Below, piece by piece: positions 55,488 through 62,527 of a stretch of DNA of 64,000 bases (within the stretch, counting starts at the first letter, position 1; the number at the start of each line of letters is the position of its first letter). Position numbers and translations under genes: made by a program. Under the pieces are notes generated by a model that was not told where the DNA came from, ran no database searches, and worked only from the letters and a program-made list of their open reading frames with translations. The stretch comes from Haloferax massiliensis (GTDB lineage: Archaea; Halobacteriota; Halobacteria; Halobacteriales; Haloferacaceae): contig NZ_CSTE01000006.1 of assembly GCF_001368915.1 (NCBI RefSeq), positions 186,001-250,000 of the forward strand. The letters are read 5' to 3'.

Positions 55488-55736
55488 TTACTCGCCTTGC
55501 TGGACTTCGAATATCTCGTCGGCGACGAGGCCGTGGGCCTCTTCGTGGACTTTCGCCCCGGCCTCCTTGTTCGGTGCCTCGAAGAGGCAGAAGACTGCGC
55601 CGTCCGTCTCGTCGACCCAGTAGTGCTTGTAGTTCACCCCGTACTTGCCCTGCGTCTCCAGGTCTGCACGGTGGGCCTCGGCGACGTCTTTCGCACTCCC
55701 CTCTACGTTCCGGTGTACGTCCATGTATAGCGGCAT
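55488..55736 (-). CDS. DUF4242 small protein (SCO4226-like, putative nickel binding)
   Basis: An 82-residue ferredoxin-like alpha/beta protein starting MPLYMDVHRNVEGSAKDVAEAH, with YWVDETDGAVFCLFEAP and HEEAHGLVADEIFEV. DUF4242 proteins such as SCO4226 bind Ni2+ with His residues; whether this one does is untested. Compact gene, normal codon use. Convergent with the enolase-like gene. Confidence 0.85.
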   Translation of the reverse strand: MPLYMDVHRNVEGSAKDVAEAHRADLETQGKYGVNYKHYWVDETDGAVFCLFEAPNKEAGAKVHEEAHGLVADEIFEVQQGE

Positions 55737-55902
55737 GGGTGCTAGTGTATAGCACTCCGGAGCTCATAACCGTTCTTCGATAGTTACCAGAATATTCTGA
55801 TATAACCGTCACGCCCCGAGCCAGCTTGGAGTATCGCCGGTTCGAACCTCACAAAACCGCCATCAGATAGCCGTCAGATGCCTACTATCGTCGCCGCCGA
55901 CC

Positions 55903-56847
55903 TCACTCCTCGCTCGTCCGGAACTCGTCGCTGTCGGCGTGGGCGCGGACCCACAACTCGCCGATTCTGGAGAGGCGCGTCCGGTAGGACTTCCCGCGTT
56001 CCTCCTGTTCGATGTAGCCCTTGCCGCCGGGGCCGAGGCGGTCGACGTTGTAGATGACCTTCGACCGGAAGGAGTCGGTGTACTCCTCGTTCATCTCGCG
56101 GGCGAGCGCCTCCGCGAGTTCGGAGACCGACCCGAACTCGCCGTGCTCGCCGAGTTTGAACAGGATGACCTCCTCGAACGGCTTGACGTTGGAGAAGGAG
56201 GCCACCGGGAGTTCGACGATGTGGCGGCCGTCTATCTGCTTCGCGCCGATGGTCGTCCCGCGCTCGTCGAACTCCGACAGCAGGTCGGAGGTGGCGTCGA
56301 GGCGCTCGCGGATGCGGTCGGCGTCGATTTCGCCGGATTCGAGGAGGTCCGAAAGGAGCGCGCGCTCGGTCCGCAACTCCTCGGCGAGTTCGGTTTCGAG
56401 GTACTTCTCGGGGGCCGTGTAGTAGGTGTGGATGCGCTCGCGGTCGGCCTGTCGCTCGACCATGATGGAGTGGGCGGCGGTGGCGAAGGCGAACGAGACC
56501 GGGCGGGGCATCGCGCTCACGTTGACCCACACCTCGCCGGGTTCGTCGTCGTCGCCGCGGAGTTCGTCGTCGGCGTCGAGTTCCGCGTTGATGAGGTCGT
56601 ACGCCTGCTCGAACGCCGCGTCGTAGTCGTACACGTCGTCGACGATGACGCGTTCGGTCTCCGCGCCGAGGAGGTTCTCGAAGTCCTTTTCGAGTTTGCC
56701 CGAGAGGTTCCGCGAGTACTCGACGTTCGCCTCGCTCCCAACGGCCCCTTCGAGGAGGATGACGCGGTCCACGTCCAACTGATCGCGGATGAGCGGCGCG
56801 ATGAGTCGGTCGTAGTCGAAGCCGACGGGAACGATGTGCGTCTGCAT
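55903..56847 (-). CDS. CARF-like HTH regulator (HFX_2341/DUF6293 family)
   Basis: A 314-residue haloarchaeal transcription factor of the HFX_2341 family. The N-terminal ~130 residues (HIVPVGFDYDRLIAPLIRDQLDVDRVILL; WVNVSAMPRPVSFAFATAA) resemble the CARF/Csa3-type nucleotide-sensing fold, and the C-terminal part has a winged helix (VSELAEALAREMNEEYTDSFRSKVIYNVDRL, split for quotation). CARF domains bind cyclic oligoadenylates in CRISPR systems, but no CRISPR genes are here. The ligand is unknown. A TATA-like TTTATTAA lies about 25 bases before the start. Confidence 0.78.
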   Translation of the reverse strand: MQTHIVPVGFDYDRLIAPLIRDQLDVDRVILLEGAVGSEANVEYSRNLSGKLEKDFENLLGAETERVIVDDVYDYDAAFEQAYDLINAELDADDELRGDDDEPGEVWVNVSAMPRPVSFAFATAAHSIMVERQADRERIHTYYTAPEKYLETELAEELRTERALLSDLLESGEIDADRIRERLDATSDLLSEFDERGTTIGAKQIDGRHIVELPVASFSNVKPFEEVILFKLGEHGEFGSVSELAEALAREMNEEYTDSFRSKVIYNVDRLGPGGKGYIEQEERGKSYRTRLSRIGELWVRAHADSDEFRTSEE

Positions 56848-56866
56848 ACGCTATACTCCGTGGGGA

Positions 56867-56877
56867 CGTTTATTAAT
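56867..56877 (-). promoter_or_regulatory. Probable promoter of the CARF-like regulator
   Basis: ATTAATAAAC on the minus strand sits about 20-30 bases upstream of the start at 56847. Confidence 0.45.
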
Positions 56878-56905
56878 CTCTTCAAGTAGTGTATCGTTCA
56901 CCCGT

Positions 56906-56936
56906 TCTCCGTCACAGGAGATTGTCATTCAGTATA
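56906..56936. repeat. Left inverted repeat/hairpin of the islet
   Basis: TCTCCGTCACAGGAGA followed by a segment ending CATTCAGTAT. It is the inverted, slightly diverged counterpart of 58098-58124. Confidence 0.55.
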
Positions 56937-56940
56937 GGTC

Positions 56941-56956
56941 TGATGAAGTTTCATCA
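56941..56956. promoter_or_regulatory. Perfect palindrome between the divergent regulator and islet genes
   Basis: TGATGAA-GT-TTCATCA, seven paired bases on each side of a 2-base spacer. It lies about 17 bases upstream of the probable TATA box of the islet gene and may be an operator. Confidence 0.5.
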
Positions 56957-56972
56957 CCGGCATTGGGGGTGA

Positions 56973-56980
56973 GATATTTA
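56973..56980 (+). promoter_or_regulatory. Probable TATA box of the islet gene
   Basis: GATATTTA lies 25-32 bases before the ATG at 57005. Confidence 0.5.
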
Positions 56981-57004
56981 CCAGATGTGTTCGAAGAACT
57001 AACA

Positions 57005-58072
57005 ATGTCAAGTGACGGGATAATTGCAGCAGACGCCACGAAAAATGAATTTCATAAGCAACACCCACACGGAGTAAACGTAGTATCAGTTGCAATTGCG
57101 GTCGGAGACCATCAAAAATTCAATGAGAAATACTTCGAAATAATAAAAGAGAAAATTGAAAAGTATGACATCAAACTTCCTCATCCAATTCTCAAGAGTA
57201 AGGATATCTCACGCCATATCCCCACTTGGCAGACTGAGGAAGCAAGGAAGGATATTGTATTTGAACTTTTGTCCATTGACGTTCTAGACACTATCTATGT
57301 AACAGAGACATATCTGAAACCAAAATGGATTGAACTGTACAGCGATGAGGAAGATGAGTTTCGCAGAATGACCTCTCATGATTTTGTCAAGGATATTCTA
57401 TTCCAATACTATGACATAGTCTCGATTTGGAAGTACTTGGAACGATATCATGGAGGAGATGGAACGCACTACAACGTAATGACGGACTACTTCTCGGGGC
57501 AGGTCTGCCGTGCCTATCAAGAACTTGGTGAATTGGCAGATAATTTCCTTATCGTTCCCCAAGGTGACCAAACATATCCGGTACTATCAATGGCCGATTT
57601 GGTTACAGGATTGTTAAAACAAGAGGTCTATCCACTTAGAAAAGATGAGATTGAAGAGTACATTAAGGACGAGACTCCGGGTTACGTCGTTGCAGATTCA
57701 GTATATGATGGCAAAGATCTTGAGCGACTAGTTCCCCACGTGACAGACGGAATCCGAACAGATCTCAATCTACCAGACCCAACAGTATACATCGCTCGTG
57801 GGGATGTGCCAAAAGATCGCGTTACATCGCTTGATATGTTTCACCATGCCTGTATGTATGCTCAGATAAAGGGTGGATCGGTGAAATTCTTTGAAGAGAA
57901 TAATGACCGGCACCACTTCTCAGGAGAAGATATACTTGTTTGTGTGGATGGGAACTCAGAGATCTACGCTGATTATGAGCGCTTGAATACACAGTATTCA
58001 ATTACAGTGTTTGATGCAGAATCAGCTATCAACCATTTTCTAGACGAGATACCATCGGGATTAGTGCTATAG
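57005..58072 (+). CDS. DUF3800-like protein in an AT-rich islet
   Basis: A 355-residue soluble protein, far more Lys/Asn/Ile-rich and with AT-rich codons unlike every neighbour, indicating recent transfer. The pattern IIAADATKNEFHK with Asp10 near the N-terminus, followed later by QTYPVLSMADLVTGLL (Asp198), recalls DUF3800 proteins, which adopt an RNase H-like fold and are often found as single genes in defence islands. The match is by motif only. The C-terminal ~130 residues (VADSVYDGKDLERLV onwards) have no recognised domain. Start is chosen from the TATA box and the family-like N-terminal position of Asp10. Confidence 0.6.
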   Translation: MSSDGIIAADATKNEFHKQHPHGVNVVSVAIAVGDHQKFNEKYFEIIKEKIEKYDIKLPHPILKSKDISRHIPTWQTEEARKDIVFELLSIDVLDTIYVTETYLKPKWIELYSDEEDEFRRMTSHDFVKDILFQYYDIVSIWKYLERYHGGDGTHYNVMTDYFSGQVCRAYQELGELADNFLIVPQGDQTYPVLSMADLVTGLLKQEVYPLRKDEIEEYIKDETPGYVVADSVYDGKDLERLVPHVTDGIRTDLNLPDPTVYIARGDVPKDRVTSLDMFHHACMYAQIKGGSVKFFEENNDRHHFSGEDILVCVDGNSEIYADYERLNTQYSITVFDAESAINHFLDEIPSGLVL

Positions 58073-58097
58073 CCGCAATATAAACTACGCTAGAAGC

Positions 58098-58124
58098 ATA
58101 TTGAATGAGTCTCCTGTGGGAGAC
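58098..58124. repeat. Right inverted repeat/hairpin of the islet
   Basis: ATATTGAATGAG followed by GTCTCC-TGTG-GGAGAC. The hairpin could also terminate transcription of the islet gene, whose stop is 26 bases upstream. Confidence 0.55.
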
Positions 58125-58341
58125 CCTAAGAATTTGTCTTCTCTCGAAGACTCGTTTTGATGAACGAGTTTAACCTTAAAAAATATTTTGCTATCGAAAT
58201 GGTGACTTTCTATTCGAGATATGTACTCTCAAAGAAAATCCGGGATATAGGCTATTACTGACCGCCGCAACCCTATCTCAGCACGCAACAGTCGAACACG
58301 ATGTTCTCACCCGGTTAGTGTTCCCGGAAGCACCATCTGCT
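58125..58341. other. Intergenic AT-rich tail of the islet
   Basis: Roughly 130 bases after the right hairpin remain AT-rich, with short hairpin-like stretches such as ACTCGTTTTGATGAACGAGT. No gene is supported. Confidence 0.4.
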
Positions 58342-59469
58342 TCACCATCTCTTCAGCCAACCCGAAGCACCCCACCGCTCCCACGCCAGCCACGCCACCA
58401 CGCCGCCGACAAACGCGACGCCCAGATTCACCGTGACGCCGACGAGGCCGATAGCGACCACGAGGGGGTAGCCGTCCGCGCGGGTCAGGCTGGTCAGACT
58501 CGTCCGCGCCAGTTGCAGGCCGATAATCGCCAAGACGACGCCGAGCATGGCGACCGGGTAGGCGGCGACCACGTCCACGGCGAACAGGGCGACGAGGACG
58601 TAGCCGGCGCCGAGAATCACGTTCGCGCCGGCGGTCCGCGCGCCGAAGGCGTACTTGCCGGCGACGCCGCCGCTGCCGTGGCACATCGGAAAGCCGCCGA
58701 GGGGGACCGCGAGGAGGTTCATCGCGCCCATGCTGGTGGCGAGTTCGTCGGCGGAGACGTCGCGGTCGAAGTAGTCCGCGAGCAGGACCGACGTGGCGAG
58801 CGCGGCGTTGCCGACGGTCATCGCCAACTGGGCGATTGCGGCCTCGGCGGCCGAAAACGAGAGGTCGCCGAGCGAGAGCAGTCGGGCGTCGCCGACCGAC
58901 GGAACGGTGAGCGACAGGTGGCCCACGTCGGCGAACGCGACCGCGCCGCCGACCGCGAGGACGGCGAGGGCGCTCACGTTCGAGCGTCTGGTGAGGAGGG
59001 CGACGGCGGCGACGGCGACCGCGAGGCCGGCGAGCGGGAGGTCGCCCGCGCCGAGTTCGAGCCCCGTCGACAGGAGGACGAGCGCGACGCCGAACTGGAC
59101 GCCGCGGACGACCGGCGCGCCGATGTAGCGACTCAGGCGGCCGAGCGAGCGGGTGCGACCGATAGCGAGGAGGACGACGCCGAGGCCGAACCCGGCAAGG
59201 AGCGCCTCGCCGGTCGTGACCGTCTCGGCGAGGACGAGCGCGGCCAGCGCCTTCATCGGTTCGACCGACAGCGGGGCCGCGTAGTACAGCCCCCAGACGA
59301 CCTGAAACACGCCGAACCAGATGAGCACCACGGCCAGCGAGAGGTCGGTCAGGCGGGCGACGGCGACGACGATGGGGAGGATCGTAACCGAATCACCCAC
59401 CGCGCCGGTGAACTCGTGCCACTCGAAGTCCACCGCGAGTTCGTCGCCGTACGGGAACGAAACGCCCAT
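58342..59469 (-). CDS. MOT1-type putative molybdate/sulfate transporter
   Basis: A 375-residue membrane protein with about ten helices. It carries the two MOT1-family signatures: APLSVEPMKALAALVLA (about 65-81) and GFPMCHGSGGVAGKYAFGART (about 258-278, split for quotation). MOT1 proteins of plants and algae take up molybdate at high affinity; some bacterial relatives act on sulfate. The substrate here is likely molybdate but unproven. No molybdenum-cofactor gene lies beside it. Confidence 0.85.
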   Translation of the reverse strand: MGVSFPYGDELAVDFEWHEFTGAVGDSVTILPIVVAVARLTDLSLAVVLIWFGVFQVVWGLYYAAPLSVEPMKALAALVLAETVTTGEALLAGFGLGVVLLAIGRTRSLGRLSRYIGAPVVRGVQFGVALVLLSTGLELGAGDLPLAGLAVAVAAVALLTRRSNVSALAVLAVGGAVAFADVGHLSLTVPSVGDARLLSLGDLSFSAAEAAIAQLAMTVGNAALATSVLLADYFDRDVSADELATSMGAMNLLAVPLGGFPMCHGSGGVAGKYAFGARTAGANVILGAGYVLVALFAVDVVAAYPVAMLGVVLAIIGLQLARTSLTSLTRADGYPLVVAIGLVGVTVNLGVAFVGGVVAWLAWERWGASGWLKRW

Positions 59470-59595
59470 TCGGATGGGGATTCCGCGCCGACGGGGAAAT
59501 GTATTTGCGTAATCGGGAGCCGGAACGGCGGCCGGTTCGAGAAACCGAATTGGGTTACGCCGGCCTCGACGCCCCGCGGTCGTCGACGCCGACGC

Positions 59596-59979
59596 TCACT
59601 CGAACGTCGAGAGGTCGAAGTGGACGCCGCCGCGGAGGTAATCGATGCCCATGAACAACATCACGGGGGCGAGTAGGAGCGCGGACAGCCCACCGAATAA
59701 GACGTCGCCGCGGGCGTCGAGGACGGACGAGAGGCCGTTCACGAGTATGGCCATCCCGAAGCAGACGTAACCCGCGCCCGCAACGACGTGCCATCCGAGG
59801 GTCGTCGACCCGAGAGCGACCGATTCGCGGATTCCGGCGACGACCAACAGCACGCCGGCGGCCACGAACAGCGCGAACTGGGCGAACGAAAGCGGGTGCG
59901 CGAGCGCGCCGAGAAACGCGAGGCCGCCCGCGATGAGCAGGTCGAACACCCCGACGACGGCGAGGAATCGACGGTCCAT
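59596..59979 (-). CDS. Small four-helix membrane protein
   Basis: A 127-residue protein, starting MDRRFLAVVGVFDLL, with four hydrophobic helices (about 5-25, 33-50, 62-80 and 93-113) and a short acidic end. No family is recognised. The ATG at 59979 is preferred to one eight residues upstream because the first helix then starts near the N-terminus. Confidence 0.7.
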   Translation of the reverse strand: MDRRFLAVVGVFDLLIAGGLAFLGALAHPLSFAQFALFVAAGVLLVVAGIRESVALGSTTLGWHVVAGAGYVCFGMAILVNGLSSVLDARGDVLFGGLSALLLAPVMLFMGIDYLRGGVHFDLSTFE

Positions 59980-60054
59980 AGAAGTCGCTCTCGACGGGGA
60001 CATGAAAAACTGACTACAGCTTCACGGCCGACCGACGGCGGGCACTTCGACGAC

Positions 60055-60621
60055 TCACCGCGTCGCCGACAGGTCGCCCGACTCGACGACGGTGGCGAAC
60101 TCGCCGTTGAGGTGCGCCAGCGCGGTGCGGTGCAGCTCGTCGGCCGAGAAGCGCTCGCCGTCGTAGCCCTCGCGGTCGAACGTCGCCGTCGCGTCCGCCG
60201 GGAGGTACACGTCGAAGCCGAGGTTCTCGGCCATCCGGGCGGTCGTCGAGACGCAGTGGTCGGTCGTGAGACCGCAGACGACGAGCGTCGAGTAGTCGCG
60301 CTCGCGGAGCCACGCTTCGAGGTCGGTCCCGATGAAGCCGCTGTTGACGCGCTTCGTGAACGCGGGTTCGCCGTCGGCTGGTTCGGCCTCCGGCTTCCAC
60401 GCGAAGCCCTCGCGGTCGCTCCGGAGCGGCGAGTCGGGTTCGGTGGAGTCGTGGCGGACGTGGACGACCGGGCGGTCGGCCGCGCGCCACGCCGCGAGCA
60501 GGTCGGCGACGCACACCTCCATCTCGGGGTTGTTGCGGTCGCCCCACGCGGGGTCGTCGAAGCCGACCTGCATGTCGATACAGACGAGCACGGCGTCGGC
60601 CGGGAGGTCGGAAGCGGTCAT
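60055..60621 (-). CDS. Cysteine hydrolase (isochorismatase/nicotinamidase family)
   Basis: A 188-residue isochorismatase-like hydrolase. The catalytic triad is readable: Asp in CIDMQVGF (residue ~16), Lys in [10 protein letters not shown] (~90) and Cys in [12 protein letters not shown] (~123). Family members cleave nicotinamide, isochorismate, N-carbamoylsarcosine or peroxyureidoacrylate; the exact substrate cannot be chosen. It follows the YqcI-like gene by 28 nt and may be in the same operon. Confidence 0.9.
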   Translation of the reverse strand: MTASDLPADAVLVCIDMQVGFDDPAWGDRNNPEMEVCVADLLAAWRAADRPVVHVRHDSTEPDSPLRSDREGFAWKPEAEPADGEPAFTKRVNSGFIGTDLEAWLRERDYSTLVVCGLTTDHCVSTTARMAENLGFDVYLPADATATFDREGYDGERFSADELHRTALAHLNGEFATVVESGDLSATR

Positions 60622-60649
60622 CGCTCGACCTTCGAATCGGTCCCCGCCA

Positions 60650-61447
60650 TCAGTCGTCCGCCGGTGCCATCGGCACTTTCGGATGCTCGCGAGTGATGCG
60701 AATCGGGCACTCGTCGGGCGCTTGCGTCTCGTCGGAGGAGAACATGTACTGCGGCCACTCGCGGTCGCCCTCGACGCCCCAGTCGCCGAGGTCGGCGTGC
60801 GGACAGACGCCGTCGTACTCCTCGATGCGGCCCTGAATGACCGCGCGGGCCTGCTGGCCGGCCTCGGTGTCGGCGGTGATGCCGTCGAACAGCGCCCGCG
60901 GCTGGAAGGTGATTTCGAGGCCCCACGGGCAGTAGCGGCTGACGCGCTCGTCGTAGAACGGCGCGCGAGTGGTCGGGAACATCGGCTCGCCCCCGAAGGA
61001 GAACTCCCACGTCGGGTCGTCGGGGTCGGTCGGGATGTCCGCCGGCCACGGTTCGGGGTCGTTGACGTGGAGGAACTGGAGGATGTGCCAGAGATGTTCG
61101 TGGTAGTCGGCCTCGGTGAGGTCCTCCGCCGGCGGCTTGAAGAACGTGACGAGCGAGCACGCTTCGGAGTAGTCCGGGTACACGTCGAGATATTCGAGGA
61201 GCGTGTCGCGGAGCGCCAACAGCGCGTCCTTGTCGGTCATCGAATCGACGAACGTGTAGAGGGCGTCGCCGTTTCGCTCGGACTCGATGCCGAAGTAACA
61301 GGGGAACGGCGCGCCGTCGCGGTCGCCGAGCATCGTCTCGCGGAAGGTCTCGTAGTGCTTTCTCGCCCAGTCGGGGAGGTCGCCGTCGTCGAGGCGGCGG
61401 CGGAGCACGTCCTGCTCCATGAGCACTTGGTGACCCGACTCGTTCAT
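60650..61447 (-). CDS. YqcI/YcgG family protein
   Basis: A 265-residue protein of the YqcI/YcgG family, recognised by [13 protein letters not shown] near the N-terminus and [36 protein letters not shown], split for quotation. These proteins contain conserved Cys, His and Trp and may bind haem or metal; no firm activity is known. The ATG at 61447 (MNESGHQ) is preferred over a start three codons earlier. It is probably the first gene of an operon with the cysteine hydrolase. Confidence 0.8.
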   Translation of the reverse strand: MNESGHQVLMEQDVLRRRLDDGDLPDWARKHYETFRETMLGDRDGAPFPCYFGIESERNGDALYTFVDSMTDKDALLALRDTLLEYLDVYPDYSEACSLVTFFKPPAEDLTEADYHEHLWHILQFLHVNDPEPWPADIPTDPDDPTWEFSFGGEPMFPTTRAPFYDERVSRYCPWGLEITFQPRALFDGITADTEAGQQARAVIQGRIEEYDGVCPHADLGDWGVEGDREWPQYMFSSDETQAPDECPIRITREHPKVPMAPADD

Positions 61448-61560
61448 GCGCGTCAATAGGATTCAGCGACTTTGAGAGTTCGGGTTCGCGGGGCGAACTC
61501 GCCCCCGAAACGGCGGCTCAACCCTCATTTTCGCGGTCGAAGCCGCCTCCGTTCCCGCGC

Positions 61561-62079
61561 TCAGAGCGGGCGGTCGAGCTTCAGGTAGCGCGTCTCGTAG
61601 CCCATCGACTCGTAACACGACCGGGCGGCGTCGTTGTCGGCGTGGACGCTCAGCGCGGCCCGCTCGCACCCCCGGTCGCGGCCCCACTCGTGGGCCCGTT
61701 CGAGGAGTTCCGTGCCGACGCCCTCGCCCCGCGCCGGGGGCGCGACGTAGAGGTCTTTCACCTTGGCGACCGACCCGCGGGCGAACACCGGCGGCGATTC
61801 GGACGCGGCGACCGTGACGTAGCCGCGGAGCGACGCCTCGGCGGAGTCAGGGGCGGGACCGGACTCCGCCGCCGACTCCCCGCCCGCGACGGCGACGAAC
61901 GTCCGGACATCATCGGCTTCCAACTGCTCGGTCCGGTAGTCGAGCGCCTCGGCCCGCACGTCGACGTCCTCGGCCAGCGCGTCGTAGTCGTCGACGTCGC
62001 CCATCTCGTCGGCGAACGGGAGCCACAGGTCGTCCACTAGTGCCTCTACCTCGTCGGCCTGAAGCGGTCGAATCTCCAT
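61561..62079 (-). CDS. GNAT-family N-acetyltransferase
   Basis: A 172-residue acetyltransferase. The acetyl-CoA binding loop PPARGEGVGTELLERAHEW is at about 113-131, preceded by the strand VKDLYVAP and followed by the C-terminal LSVHADNDAARSCYESMGYETRY, split for quotation. A 20-residue acidic/Ser-Ala insertion is seen near 67-85. Substrate unknown. Confidence 0.92.
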   Translation of the reverse strand: MEIRPLQADEVEALVDDLWLPFADEMGDVDDYDALAEDVDVRAEALDYRTEQLEADDVRTFVAVAGGESAAESGPAPDSAEASLRGYVTVAASESPPVFARGSVAKVKDLYVAPPARGEGVGTELLERAHEWGRDRGCERAALSVHADNDAARSCYESMGYETRYLKLDRPL

Positions 62080-62154
62080 GAGTCACCGACGACTCGCGGC
62101 GGTGTCAAAAGAGTAACCGTATTCGGCGGTCGCCGGAGGTGAGTTTCGACCGCC

Positions 62155-62439
62155 TCACTCGATTTCGAGGCCGCTCGCGTCCGCACCGTCCTCTGCGCCT
62201 TCGTCCCACTCCAGTTCGAACTCGATGCTCAGTTCGTAGGGACCGCCCGCGGGCCCCTCGCGTTCCGCTTTCACCTCGAACGTCGGCGACGCGGGGGGTT
62301 CCATCGTGACCGTCTGGTCGCCGGCGGTCAGCGTAATCGGCTCGCCCGCGTCGAGTTTGTCGGCGACGGTGCGGAGGTACGACGCGATTTCGGCGCGGGT
62401 CTGTCGGTTCTCGGACTCGAACAGCACTTCTTCGGGCAT
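62155..62439 (-). CDS. Amphi-Trp domain protein
   Basis: A 94-residue acidic protein of the haloarchaeal amphi-Trp family, starting MPEEVLFESENRQTRAEIASYL, with conserved alternating strands (ITLTAGDQTVTMEPP; YELSIEFELEWDEGAE). Role unknown; such proteins are small, cytosolic and widespread in haloarchaea. It lies 88 nt beyond the symporter end on the same strand. Confidence 0.85.
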   Translation of the reverse strand: MPEEVLFESENRQTRAEIASYLRTVADKLDAGEPITLTAGDQTVTMEPPASPTFEVKAEREGPAGGPYELSIEFELEWDEGAEDGADASGLEIE

Positions 62440-62527
62440 GGGGGGAGGTTACTCGCGCAGGAAGATAAGGTTCGTTGCGGCGAAAACGGACGGGTCGGCG
62501 CGGAGTCGCGGTCGGGTCGGCGCGGCG

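Larger units (their letters stand above)
56906..58124. mobile_element. AT-rich single-gene islet bounded by matching inverted hairpins
   Basis: A block of clearly lower GC than its surroundings, holding one gene. The left end has TCTCC-GTCACA-GGAGA followed by TTGTCATTCAGTAT. The right end has ATATTGAATGAG followed by TCTCC-TGTG-GGAGA. The two ends are thus imperfect inverted repeats of about 20-25 bases, and each folds into a hairpin with the same stem. No clear target-site duplication was found. It may be a mobile unit, or an acquired gene whose ends are terminators. Confidence 0.45.
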
